NCBI GenBank assembly: GCA_035290065.1 | Contig: DATDVD010000152.1 | Span: forward strand, 1 to 6,718 | From: DATDVD01 sp035290065 | Lineage (GTDB): Bacteria; Pseudomonadota; Gammaproteobacteria; Coxiellales; Coxiellaceae | Direction of reading: 5' to 3' | DNA: 6,718 nt | In this document: positions 1 to 6,084 of the stretch, in pieces | Layout of the letters: the number at the start of each line of letters is the position of its first letter | Numbering within the stretch: position 1 is the first letter of the stretch | The notes under the pieces: model-generated | The model's input: the letters and a program-made list of their open reading frames with translations, nothing else | The model's database searches: none | Told to the model about the DNA's origin: nothing | Translations under genes and position numbers: made by a program

Positions 1-90
1 ACCATCTCCCGGAGGGGGCGGGCCATAAGGTTCCACTACACAGCTGGCCAATGCCATACTGCCCAGCAGCAATAAAATGAATTTCTTCAT
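1..90 (-). CDS. Putative lipoprotein, N-terminal fragment (gene runs off left edge)
   Basis: Only the first 30 codons are in the window. They read as a classic bacterial lipoprotein signal: MKK, a hydrophobic stretch (FILLLLGSMALA), then the lipobox L-A-S-C with the cysteine at residue 17, where signal peptidase II would cut and lipid would be attached. The start of the mature protein has a short proline run (Y-G-P-P-P-P-G). An AGAGAGG ribosome binding site (96-102) sits five bases before the ATG, which supports this start. The destination membrane and function cannot be told from this fragment. The gene is downstream of coaD on the same strand but separated by 264 bases containing a palindromic repeat and its own candidate promoter, so it is probably transcribed independently. 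Small proline-rich lipoproteins of unknown function are common in gammaproteobacteria. Confidence 0.75.
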   Translation of the reverse strand, partial: MKKFILLLLGSMALASCVVEPYGPPPPGDG

Positions 91-135
91 GATAACCTCT
101 CTTTGAATAATAAACCTTTCCGTGGTTCACGGGGC

Positions 136-144
136 AGTATAGCA
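136..144 (-). promoter_or_regulatory. Candidate extended -10 promoter for the lipoprotein gene
   Basis: On the minus strand this reads TGCTATACT, an extended -10 element (TGn followed by TATACT, five of six matches to TATAAT). No good -35 is visible, as is usual for extended -10 promoters. Transcription would start near 129-130, inside a small hairpin CCGTG-AAC-CACGG (120-132), leaving a 5' leader of about 40 bases before the ATG. Sequence match only. Confidence 0.35.
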
Positions 145-186
145 GAGTTAGGTAAGAAAAAATATGTAGCCTGAATAGGAGTATTC

Positions 187-324
187 GTAGGGGCAGACCG
201 TACTCTGCCCAAAAACGCAAAACAAAATTTAAATCTTGTTTTGCGTTTTTGGGCAGAGTACGGTTTTTTCAACGAAATTTAAATTTTGTGCTGTGTTCTT
301 GGGCAGACCACGGTCTGCCCCTAC
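187..324. repeat. Compound copy of the GTAGGGGCAGA palindromic intergenic repeat
   Basis: It begins GTAGGGGCAGACC and ends GGTCTGCCCCTAC, the same termini as the 79-base copies at 6159-6237 and 6285-6363, but is 138 bases long. It contains three GGGCAGA-type heads (191-210, 251-264, 301-320) separated by two related A/T-rich spacers, both carrying a version of the AAATCTAAATCTTGTGCGGCG core. It is best read as two head-to-tail units sharing a degraded middle head. It lies between the 3' end of coaD and the promoter of the lipoprotein gene. No transposase is present, so it resembles a REP/BIME or MITE-like non-autonomous repeat. Confidence 0.85.
197..264. repeat. Long perfect inverted repeat (29-base arms) inside the left repeat copy
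   Basis: Arms 197-225 and 236-264 are exact reverse complements over 29 bases. The 10-base centre AATTTAAATC itself contains the palindrome ATTTAAAT, so the whole 68 bases are palindromic except for one mismatched pair. It lies 90 bases beyond the coaD stop on the minus strand. If transcribed, it would form a very stable hairpin able to stop 3' exonucleases or polymerase. The two 79-base repeat copies do not have this extended pairing. Confidence 0.85.
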
Positions 325-354
325 GGGACGGGACGCGAGGGAGGGGAGGGGTTG

Positions 355-822
355 TTATTTCATGGCTTCGAGTACAGCGGGGGGTACGAAGGGAGAAATA
401 TCGCCACCGAGTTCAGCGATTTCTCGCACCATTGTCCCTGAAATATAGGCTTTTCCTTCAGTAGCCGGTAAAAAAATGGTTTCAATATCCGGCGCCATTT
501 GACGATTCATTCCGGCTAATTGAAACTCATAATCAAAATCCGATACTGCTCGCAAACCCCGCAAAATAAAACGTGCTCCTTTCTGTTGTGCAAAAGTGAC
601 CAATAATCCTTCCAGCACTTCTATCTGCACATTGGATAAATGTTTTGTTGCCACGTTAATAATACTTAACCGTTTTTCCAGGGGTAAAAAAGGATGTTTT
701 CGTTGACTGTGCGCTACCGCAATCACTACCGTTCCAAACAATCGCGCTGCCCGCTCTACAATATCCAAATGGCCATTGGTGATTGGATCAAAGGTGCCGG
801 GATAAATCGCTTTTTGTGTCAT
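355..822 (-). CDS. coaD: Phosphopantetheine adenylyltransferase (PPAT)
   Basis: Transfers AMP from ATP to 4'-phosphopantetheine, giving dephospho-CoA, the penultimate step of coenzyme A synthesis in the cytosol. The 155 residues show the nucleotidyltransferase fold landmarks at the same numbering as the E. coli enzyme: Y-P-G-T-F-D-P at 7-13, T-N-G-H at 15-18 (T10 and catalytic H18), K42, and R88 and R91 in ILRGLRAVSDFDYE. The ISGTMVRE segment (127-134) corresponds to the ISSS/T loop that contacts ATP. Length is normal for the family (about 160). The ATG directly abuts the folK stop codon (TAAATG), with a GGAGG ribosome binding site inside the end of folK, so translation is probably coupled. 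It is the last gene of the pcnB-folK-coaD run; a palindromic repeat follows its stop. Confidence 0.97.
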   Translation of the reverse strand: MTQKAIYPGTFDPITNGHLDIVERAARLFGTVVIAVAHSQRKHPFLPLEKRLSIINVATKHLSNVQIEVLEGLLVTFAQQKGARFILRGLRAVSDFDYEFQLAGMNRQMAPDIETIFLPATEGKAYISGTMVREIAELGGDISPFVPPAVLEAMK

Positions 823-1314
823 TTAAGCCTCCAGAGGCGTTAAACCCTGTGCGGGGCATTGCGCCAATAAATCCGCAATCCTTTCGCCCGAGGGTAGCAC
901 CAAATGCGGTGCAATTTCTGCTAACGGATACAATACAAAATCCCGCCGACGCATGTCCGGATGAGGGATAGTTAGCTCAGCGGTTTTAATGTCTTGATCA
1001 TTATACAGCAAAATATCCAAATCGATGGTACGAGCAGCCCATCGTTTTTCTCTGACCCGCCCAAGAGCCTGTTCAATTCGGCTCAATTCGGCCCATAAAG
1101 AGGTGGAAGATAAAGAGGTTTTAAGATAGGCAACCGCATTAATATAATCGGGCTGCTGGCCTAAGGATCCTGCCAATGGTTTTGTCCGATAAAAGCGCGA
1201 GACTTTAATCAAACGCGTTCGAGGCATTTCAACCATTGAACTGAGGGCATCCTGCACTTTTTGAATGGGGTGATCCAAATTACTGCCCAGTGCAATATAA
1301 GTATCCACACTCAT
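823..1314 (-). CDS. folK: 2-amino-4-hydroxy-6-hydroxymethyldihydropteridine pyrophosphokinase (HPPK)
   Basis: Transfers pyrophosphate from ATP to 6-hydroxymethyl-7,8-dihydropterin, preparing it for dihydropteroate synthase in folate synthesis. The 163-residue product has the family landmarks: Y-I-A-L-G-S-N-L near the N-terminus (6-13), P-D-Y-I-N-A-V (55-61), the signature RWAARTIDLDIL with the Mg-binding aspartates D98 and D100, and IPHPDMRRRDFVLYPL (116-131). The E. coli enzyme has 159 residues. A start seven codons further upstream (1335) is open, but the ATG at 1314 is preferred. It overlaps the pcnB stop as ATGA, and the protein then begins MSVDTYIALG, as homologues do. The only purine-rich site upstream (GGGAG) is 12 bases away, so translation probably depends on coupling to pcnB. 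The C-terminal 20 residues after S-G-E-R-I are not conserved landmarks. Confidence 0.95.
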   Translation of the reverse strand: MSVDTYIALGSNLDHPIQKVQDALSSMVEMPRTRLIKVSRFYRTKPLAGSLGQQPDYINAVAYLKTSLSSTSLWAELSRIEQALGRVREKRWAARTIDLDILLYNDQDIKTAELTIPHPDMRRRDFVLYPLAEIAPHLVLPSGERIADLLAQCPAQGLTPLEA

Positions 1315-2573
1315 GTTGGATCTAAGCTCCCGCACATTTTTTCACGTTCAGACGCCGTGGCCACTTCAAACGTGCGCCACCAATCCACCAAATCCTGCTG
1401 GGATTCTCCATTCGCCACACGCAACGCCATAAAATCAATGCCCGCGCGATAATAACGATGCGAAAAAGTACGATAAACACGCCGACCTCGTTTACGTTTT
1501 AAATGATATTGCAATAACCAAATGTCTCGCATCATGGCGGTAAATCGTTTGGGAATTTTTAGGGTTTGAACTTGTTTTTGCAATACATCGCCGACACAAC
1601 TGTGTAAGGCGTAAAAAAATCGTTTTTTATACATCGGGTGTTTTTTTAATCGTTCCTGCAAGGTGGGCCATAAAAAAACGGCAAATAAAAAGCCGGGATT
1701 AATGGGTAAATTATCGGAAAATCGTTGATCGGAAGCCAATAAACATTTTTCAATAAAATGGGCGCCCTCATCGCTGTGAGGCTGATTCAGGGTTTTAACC
1801 AACTGTGGGAAAAACAAACTCATATAATCGTATTGCATCAGCGCATGATAAGTCACATGAGAATGGCCCATGAAAAAAATTTTTAATAATTCATCAAACA
1901 CACGGGCAGGTGACACTTTTTGAATAAAAGAACGCATGGATTGGAAACAGGTTTCAATATCGGGACTAATGGCAAAATCTAATTTTGCGCTCAAGCGAAT
2001 GGCACGGAGTAAACGAATAGGATCTTCTTCAAAACGCTTCTCGGGATTTCCAATCACACGAATCGTGCGTTTCTGAAGGTCTTGCATGCCTCCCACATAA
2101 TCCACCACGCTATAATCCGCTATGTTGTAGTACAAGGCATTGACCGTAAAATCCCTGCGCCAGACATCTTCTTCCAGCGTGCCGTATTGATTATCGTGCA
2201 TACCAATACCCTGCTCGCTTTCAGTGCTTCGAAACGTGGACACTTCAATAATCTCGTTATCGTAAAACACATGAACCAATTTAAACCGGCGGCCAATGAG
2301 TCGGCTGTTGCGAAAGACGTCTCGAACTTTGTCGGGATGGGCATCCGTGACGACATCGAAATCTTTGGGGGTACGGCCTAATAAAAGATCCCGCACACTA
2401 CCACCCACCAAATAGGCCTGGAAACCTGCATTGTGCAACCGGTACAATACTTTCAAGCACGCCTCAGAAATATCTTTTCGAGAAATGTTGTGTTGTTCGC
2501 GAGGAATAATGCAAGGCTTACGGCAAGAAGAGGCGGGTTTGAGTCTGGCGACTAATCGATTCAATATACCCAT
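1311..2573 (-). CDS. pcnB: Poly(A) polymerase I
   Basis: Adds 3' poly(A) tails to RNA, marking it for degradation; a class II nucleotidyltransferase related to CCA-adding enzyme. The 420 residues show the catalytic head YLVGGSVRDLLLG (54-66) with D-F-D at 71-73. The segment LIGRRFKLVHVFY (92-104) is the feature that separates bacterial poly(A) polymerases from CCA-adding enzymes. RRDFTVNAL (139-147) and EDPIRLLRAIR (183-193) complete the head and neck domains. The basic C-terminal part (KRKRGRR, then YYRAGIDFMALR) resembles the Arg-rich RNA-binding tail of PcnB. E. coli PcnB is slightly longer (about 450-465). The nearest purine-rich site, GAGGA, is 14 bases before the ATG, farther than usual, so the start is less certain than the identity. 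The 70-base gap to marC has TTGACT- and TTGACC-like -35 boxes but no convincing -10. Confidence 0.95.
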   Translation of the reverse strand: MGILNRLVARLKPASSCRKPCIIPREQHNISRKDISEACLKVLYRLHNAGFQAYLVGGSVRDLLLGRTPKDFDVVTDAHPDKVRDVFRNSRLIGRRFKLVHVFYDNEIIEVSTFRSTESEQGIGMHDNQYGTLEEDVWRRDFTVNALYYNIADYSVVDYVGGMQDLQKRTIRVIGNPEKRFEEDPIRLLRAIRLSAKLDFAISPDIETCFQSMRSFIQKVSPARVFDELLKIFFMGHSHVTYHALMQYDYMSLFFPQLVKTLNQPHSDEGAHFIEKCLLASDQRFSDNLPINPGFLFAVFLWPTLQERLKKHPMYKKRFFYALHSCVGDVLQKQVQTLKIPKRFTAMMRDIWLLQYHLKRKRGRRVYRTFSHRYYRAGIDFMALRVANGESQQDLVDWWRTFEVATASEREKMCGSLDPT

Positions 2574-2644
2574 GGAAATCTAAACAATCCTCATAATCAA
2601 TACGGTCAATTATCGCAAATTGTAGTCAATAATGAGACATGATG

Positions 2645-3235
2645 CTAGCTAAAATAATGCTTAAACCCCGATAAGAACATCTCCACGGCAATGGTGGTTA
2701 ATAGCATACCCATCAAGCGCTCCAAAGCTATCAAACCGCGGGATCCTAGCACTTTCATTAATAACTGAGAAGAGAGCATGACGATCATAAATAGAAGGGA
2801 AGCAATGACAACGGTCCAAAACCAGGTGGTCATTAATTGGGGCTCGCGGGAGGCAAAGAGCATTACCGTGGCAATGGCCGAGGGACCTGCCGTTAAAGGA
2901 ATAGCAATGGGCACTAATAACGGCTCCATCTTAGTCGTTGGATTATTTTCCTTTTGGGGGAAAATCATTTTAATAGCAATTAAAAATAAAATAATACCCC
3001 CGGCAACACTAATGGCCGGAATTGAAATTTGTAAAACACGTAATAAATAACTGCCAAAAAATAAAAAGAATAATAAAACAAAAAAAGCGATTACGGATTC
3101 TCTCAACATAATCACTCGTTGACGAGAAGGAGGATAATCTTTTAATAGCGATAGAAAAACGGGAATGTTTCCTAACGGATCCATCACCACCACTAATGTA
3201 AAGGTTGCCGTATATAATTTTGTTAGATCCATCAT
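2645..3235 (-). CDS. MarC family integral membrane protein (UPF0056)
   Basis: A polytopic inner-membrane protein of the MarC/UPF0056 family, whose molecular function is not established; the early link to multiple antibiotic resistance was not upheld. Hydrophobic segments alternate with short loops in a pattern of about six membrane helices. Two family motifs are visible: V-M-D-P-L-G-N-I-P in the first helix and I-P-L-T-A-G-P-S-A-I near the fourth. The product is about 196 residues, normal for the family. Start choice: TTG at 3241 and ATGs at 3235 and 3232 are in frame. I chose the ATG at 3235 because homologues begin M-x-D-L, but a GGA sits six bases before the TTG, so 3241 remains possible. 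It follows the reductase gene by nine bases on the same strand and is probably co-transcribed with it and hemE. Confidence 0.9.
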   Translation of the reverse strand: MMDLTKLYTATFTLVVVMDPLGNIPVFLSLLKDYPPSRQRVIMLRESVIAFFVLLFFLFFGSYLLRVLQISIPAISVAGGIILFLIAIKMIFPQKENNPTTKMEPLLVPIAIPLTAGPSAIATVMLFASREPQLMTTWFWTVVIASLLFMIVMLSSQLLMKVLGSRGLIALERLMGMLLTTIAVEMFLSGFKHYFS

Positions 3236-3244
3236 ACTCAATTA

Positions 3245-4396
3245 TCATCCAACGCATTCGGTCATTTTCTTTATTAACTGCATTTTTTCCTGCGTTTTTT
3301 GACCGGATAAAGCAAAGCCGATTAAACGGCCTTCTTTACTATAGCACAAAGCTTTCAAGTGCGTGTTGTCACCTTCTATTTTCCACTCAACCGATAACCC
3401 TTTTGGTGGAGGCAATACTACGACAGGGCAAGCCGGTGTTTTAATAACGATGGGCATTAAAGGATAATGCACCGTTGCACGGCCTCCTGCCAAATTTTTA
3501 CCTAATACATTCGCGCAATGTAATAGCGGTGCAACGTATAAATAAACTTGACCTAACACTTCGGCACAATCACCAATGGCATAAATATGAGGTTGGCTGG
3601 TTTCTAAATATTCATTAACGACGATGCCTTGGTTGATAGCAAGGCCTGCTTGTTTAGCCAGTGTGATATTGGGACGAATACCGACGGCGGATAACACGAC
3701 TTCAGGAGTTAAAAACGATCCATCTGCTAATCGCACGCGATAATGGCCCTCTGCGGCATTCACGGAAACCGCTAAGCGATTCAAATGCCATTGGACCCCT
3801 ACTCCTTGAAGAGCTGCTTGAACAGCACGACCAATGGGTTCTGGCACTAACGCGGCCAAAGGGTAGCCCTCCGGAGAAATCACGGAAACTTTATAACCGG
3901 CATTGCTTAAATCATTTGCAAACTCACATCCCACTAAGCCGGAACCTAAGATCGTAATGGTTTTTTTGGTTTCGATGGTGTCTCGAAAATGAGCGTAGGC
4001 TTCTAAATTATTCACGGAATGCACATTCCCTAGCGCATTGCCTTGCAATTTGGGTTGAATCGCATTGGCGCCGACGGCTAATACCAATTGGGCATAAGGA
4101 TAGGATTCGCCGGTGTCTAATTGAAGCGTATGGTTAACCGAATCGATGGCCGTAACGGTGGTTTTGGCGTAGATTTTCGCGAATAACTTGGCTTCCATGT
4201 CCGCGGTACTGGCCATAGGCAAAGCTTCTGGGGTGCGTTTCTGCGTAAGCGCTGTGGATAATAATGGCTTGGAATAATAATGTGCTTCTTGCGAGGAAAA
4301 AATAGTTAAGGGCGTGGTGGTATCGGCTTCTCGAAAAGCTTTTGCTACCGAATAACCACTTAATCCTGAGCCAACAATGACTACGCCTGCCTTCAT
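3245..4396 (-). CDS. NAD(P)/FAD-dependent rubredoxin reductase-like oxidoreductase
   Basis: A 383-residue two-dinucleotide-binding flavoprotein predicted to pass electrons from NAD(P)H through FAD to a small acceptor such as rubredoxin. The first GxGxxG (GSGLSG, 9-14) starts the FAD fold, the second (GSGLVG, 151-156) the NAD fold, and A-I-G-D-C (273-277) is the late FAD-contact motif. The C-terminal part, with K-T-P-A-C-P-V-V-V at 319-327 and L-I-G-F-A-L-S-G at 358-365, matches the C-terminal domain of gammaproteobacterial rubredoxin-NAD(+) reductases, also about 384 residues long. No rubredoxin gene is seen in the window, so the partner is unknown. The ATG at 4396 overlaps the hemE stop as ATGA and has an AGGA seven bases upstream; an earlier in-frame start at 4420 lies within hemE and is less likely. 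Related NADH:acceptor reductases cannot be excluded. Confidence 0.88.
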   Translation of the reverse strand: MKAGVVIVGSGLSGYSVAKAFREADTTTPLTIFSSQEAHYYSKPLLSTALTQKRTPEALPMASTADMEAKLFAKIYAKTTVTAIDSVNHTLQLDTGESYPYAQLVLAVGANAIQPKLQGNALGNVHSVNNLEAYAHFRDTIETKKTITILGSGLVGCEFANDLSNAGYKVSVISPEGYPLAALVPEPIGRAVQAALQGVGVQWHLNRLAVSVNAAEGHYRVRLADGSFLTPEVVLSAVGIRPNITLAKQAGLAINQGIVVNEYLETSQPHIYAIGDCAEVLGQVYLYVAPLLHCANVLGKNLAGGRATVHYPLMPIVIKTPACPVVVLPPPKGLSVEWKIEGDNTHLKALCYSKEGRLIGFALSGQKTQEKMQLIKKMTECVG

Positions 4397-5442
4397 GCAG
4401 CCATCCTTTTGTTTCGACAATACTCTCGTACAGTATCGATCATAATCGTGACATTCTCCGGCGGAGTGTGGGGATCAATGCCATGGCCTAAATTAAAAAT
4501 ATGGCCAGTTTCTTCTCCATAAGCCTCCAGGATACGACGACTATGAGAGCGAATGGTATCCGGTGATCCGTATAATATCAGGGGATCCAAATTGCCTTGT
4601 AAAGCCACACGATGCCCGACACGCTGACGAGCCTGCGCTAAATCCGTGATCCAATCGAGGCTTAAGGCGTCAGCTCCGGTATTTGCCATCGCTTCTAACC
4701 ACTGACCCCCGCCTTTAGTAAATAAAATAATCGGGGTGTGCGGGTGACGTTTTTTTAAGCCCTGAACCATACGTTGCATGGGTTTTAGGGAAAAACGGTG
4801 ATAATCAGGCGTCGTTAAGATACCGCCCCAACTATCAAATATCATCACTGCATCGGCACCGGCTTGAATTTGATGCGATAAATAATCCATGAGATGAGTA
4901 CTTAGTAAGGCCAGGAGTTCTTCCACCACCTGTGGCTTTTGATAGAGCAGGGTTTTAATCGAGCGAAACAGTTTGGAGCTTCGGCCTTCTATCATATAGG
5001 TGGCTAATGTCCAGGGAGAACCGGCAAAACCGAGTAAAGGGACTTGTAATAAGGGTTTTACCCGATCAAGGGTTTCAAATACGTAGCTTAAATGGGGAGT
5101 GAGCGTATCGGTTTTTAAGGCCTTAAGATCGTCGGCGGTTCTAATAGGCGACGAGAAAACAGGCCCTTCTCCTTCTTTAAAGGCAAGATTCATGCCCATG
5201 GCATGGGGGATCACCAAAATATCGCTAAATAAAATAGCGGCGTCTAAATCAAACCGCCGTAGGGGTTGAAGCATGGCTTCGACGCAGAGGGCGGGTTGAT
5301 GGCAAAAATCCAAAAAATCGCGAGCCTTTTGACGCAGTTCTCGATATTCCGGCAAATAACGCCCCGCTTGGCGCATCATCCAAAGAGGCGTGGAATCCAC
5401 GGGTTGTCGACGTAAGGCTTGAAGAAAGCGGTTATTAACCAT
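4393..5442 (-). CDS. hemE: Uroporphyrinogen decarboxylase
   Basis: Removes four acetate carboxyls from uroporphyrinogen III to give coproporphyrinogen III in haem synthesis; a cytosolic, cofactor-free enzyme. The 349 residues are complete (E. coli has 354). Signature one, PLWMMRQAGRYLPEYR, is at 19-34 and includes the substrate-binding arginines R24 and R28. The catalytic aspartate is D74 in L-F-S-D-I-L. Signature two, GFAGSPWTLATYMIEG, is at 138-153. The conserved C-terminal histidine is H320 in I-F-N-L-G-H-G-I. No ribosome binding site precedes the ATG; the upstream bases read CAATCTTCCC. A TACAAT box ends six bases before the ATG, so a leaderless or near-leaderless transcript is possible. 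It heads the minus-strand run hemE-reductase-marC and is isolated from the upstream secreted-peptide gene by a terminator. Confidence 0.97.
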   Translation of the reverse strand: MVNNRFLQALRRQPVDSTPLWMMRQAGRYLPEYRELRQKARDFLDFCHQPALCVEAMLQPLRRFDLDAAILFSDILVIPHAMGMNLAFKEGEGPVFSSPIRTADDLKALKTDTLTPHLSYVFETLDRVKPLLQVPLLGFAGSPWTLATYMIEGRSSKLFRSIKTLLYQKPQVVEELLALLSTHLMDYLSHQIQAGADAVMIFDSWGGILTTPDYHRFSLKPMQRMVQGLKKRHPHTPIILFTKGGGQWLEAMANTGADALSLDWITDLAQARQRVGHRVALQGNLDPLILYGSPDTIRSHSRRILEAYGEETGHIFNLGHGIDPHTPPENVTIMIDTVREYCRNKRMAA

Positions 5443-5448
5443 GGGAAG

Positions 5449-5454
5449 ATTGTA
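5449..5454 (-). promoter_or_regulatory. Candidate -10 box of hemE
   Basis: The minus strand reads TACAAT (five of six matches to TATAAT) six bases before the hemE ATG. Transcription would begin at or within a base or two of the start codon, which fits the absence of a ribosome binding site. No convincing -35 is seen 16-18 bases upstream, so this is a weak call. Confidence 0.25.
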
Positions 5455-5472
5455 AGGACAAACGGCTTAAAA

Positions 5473-5496
5473 GAAAAGCCGCAAAAGCGGCTTTTC
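5473..5496 (-). terminator. Rho-independent terminator between secreted-peptide gene and hemE
   Basis: A perfect 10-base stem GAAAAGCCGC / GCGGCTTTTC with a four-base loop. Read on the minus strand it is followed by TTTT and more A/T. It lies about 40 bases past the stop of the gene at 5537-5731 and just before hemE, so it most likely ends the small gene's transcript and insulates hemE. Confidence 0.8.
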
Positions 5497-5509
5497 GGTT
5501 TAAAAGCTC

Positions 5510-5530
5510 TTGAAAATAAATAATTTTCAA
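5510..5530 (-). terminator. A/T-rich hairpin just after the secreted-peptide stop codon
   Basis: An 8-base inverted repeat TTGAAAAT / ATTTTCAA with a five-base centre, extendable outward with two mismatches into the flanking AAAAGC and GTTTTT. It begins within seven bases of the stop codon of the 5537-5731 gene. It lacks a G/C-rich stem, so it is more likely an auxiliary 3'-end hairpin upstream of the strong terminator at 5473-5496 than a terminator in its own right. Confidence 0.4.
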
Positions 5531-5536
5531 AAGTTT

Positions 5537-5731
5537 TTAGTGAGGTTGAACGGGCGTCATCGGGACGCTAACGGGCGACCATGGATGAGTAGCCGGCACA
5601 AGCCCTGACATGGGCACAGTAATAGGAGTCCAAGATTTAGCCGAACTAGGCTCTAAAGACGTCCACGATACGTCCGCCAAAGCGGCGGTAGAAACAGTAG
5701 TTAAGGCTACGGCAATCAATAAGTTTTTCAT
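5537..5731 (-). CDS. Small secreted Trp/Pro-repeat peptide of unknown function
   Basis: I do not recognise this family. The 64-residue product has a clear Sec signal peptide: MKN, a hydrophobic core (LLIAVALTTVSTAALA), and an A-L-A site at 17-19 followed by Asp20. The predicted mature peptide of 45 residues has no cysteine and no lysine beyond K32. It contains two related segments 17 residues apart, W-T-P-I-T-V-P-M-S at 34-42 and W-S-P-V-S-V-P-M-T at 51-59, with a possible degenerate third at W23. It is probably periplasmic or exported. A strong GAGGAGG ribosome binding site (5739-5745) lies seven bases before the ATG. A candidate promoter lies at 5768-5797 and a terminator follows at 5473-5496, so it is a single-gene unit. 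It is divergent from the peptide gene at 5907; a functional link is possible but unsupported. Confidence 0.75.
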   Translation of the reverse strand: MKNLLIAVALTTVSTAALADVSWTSLEPSSAKSWTPITVPMSGLVPATHPWSPVSVPMTPVQPH

Positions 5732-5767
5732 ATGAAAACCTCCTCAATAATGGAATAAATACACTTT

Positions 5768-5797
5768 TATATAATCACAGTTCGGTCAAGATGGCAA
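5768..5797 (-). promoter_or_regulatory. Candidate promoter of the secreted-peptide gene
   Basis: On the minus strand TTGCCA (5792-5797) and TATATA (5768-5773) are separated by 18 bases, a reasonable sigma-70-type pair. The -10 box lies 36 bases before the ATG at 5731, leaving room for the strong ribosome binding site. A TTGACC box at 5785-5790 is nearby but too close to the -10. Based on match only. Confidence 0.35.
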
Positions 5798-5853
5798 GGT
5801 ATTATGGCCTCCCTAAAACACGGTATTGTTTTTTAAAAGGGGTGTGTTAGCGT

Positions 5854-5881
5854 CAAATAACTAATGCGCGTTAGTTATTTG
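5854..5881. promoter_or_regulatory. 28-base near-perfect palindrome upstream of the peptide gene (operator or leader hairpin)
   Basis: CAAATAACTAA (5854-5864) and TTAGTTATTTG (5871-5881) are exact reverse complements around TGCGCG. The whole 28 bases are symmetric apart from one T/G pair. It ends 13 bases before the GAGGAG ribosome binding site of the 5907 gene. It could be a repressor or activator operator for a dimeric regulator. If transcription starts upstream (a TATTAT box lies at 5800-5805 but without a good -35), it would instead be an RNA hairpin in the leader. No T-tract follows it, so it is not an ordinary terminator. Confidence 0.6.
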
Positions 5882-5906
5882 TTTAACTTAGTATGAGGAG
5901 ATTATG

Positions 5907-6074
5907 ATGGAAAATACTGCGTTAATGGACGCATTGGATAAACTGTCGACGGATGAATACGGCCGTGTGATGATTGAATCGGAAGATTTAATCAAACAAA
6001 TCGTGGGTGCTCATTCGGAAGGTTTTGGGAGTATGATAAGTGGAGCAGCCTGTTCAAATGGAGGCTGTCGGTAA
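5907..6074 (+). CDS. Putative RiPP precursor peptide (55 residues, two C-terminal cysteines)
   Basis: I do not recognise a named family. The first 35 residues are acidic and look like a leader: M-E-N-T-A-L-M-D-A-L, then S-E-D-L-I-K-Q-I-V-G-A at 25-35. This resembles the leader ends of peptides cut by C39-type peptidases after a GG/GA pair. The remaining 20 residues are rich in Gly and Ser and hold the only cysteines, C49 and C54, in A-A-C-S-N-G-G-C-R. The GAGGAG at 5895-5900 is six bases from the ATG at 5907 and three from an adjacent in-frame ATG at 5904, so I chose the second. A strong terminator starts 10 bases after the stop, making a one-gene transcript. It converges with a SPASM-domain gene at 6360-6718, which suggests radical SAM modification. 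A plain small peptide, bacteriocin or lanthipeptide-type precursor remains possible. Confidence 0.65.
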   Translation: MENTALMDALDKLSTDEYGRVMIESEDLIKQIVGAHSEGFGSMISGAACSNGGCR

Positions 6075-6084
6075 GCGCTGCTAA

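Noticed and set aside
87..272. A 61-codon minus-strand open frame
   Set aside because: It covers the repeat and the promoter region of the lipoprotein gene and ends by overlapping that gene's start; no coding character.
236..464. Two overlapping plus-strand open frames of about 70 codons
   Set aside because: They run through the palindromic repeat and then antisense across the 3' end of coaD; no ribosome binding site, and composition reflects the repeat.
1315..1335. Upstream folK start giving seven extra residues
   Set aside because: It would overlap pcnB by 25 bases, whereas the ATG at 1314 gives a typical ATGA overlap and the expected N-terminus.
2082..2381. Plus-strand 99-codon frame and a minus-strand 78-codon frame (2120-2356) within pcnB
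   Set aside because: Both are out-of-frame shadows of the conserved catalytic head of pcnB.
2778..3444. Several 79-90 codon frames over marC and the reductase 3' end
   Set aside because: Shadows of marC and the reductase, which have clear family motifs in the chosen frame.
5907..6074. Assigning the peptide to a named lanthipeptide or sactipeptide class
   Set aside because: The leader end and the Ser/Cys content would fit class II lanthipeptides, but no LanM-type gene is in the window and the visible neighbour is SPASM-like; the class is left open.
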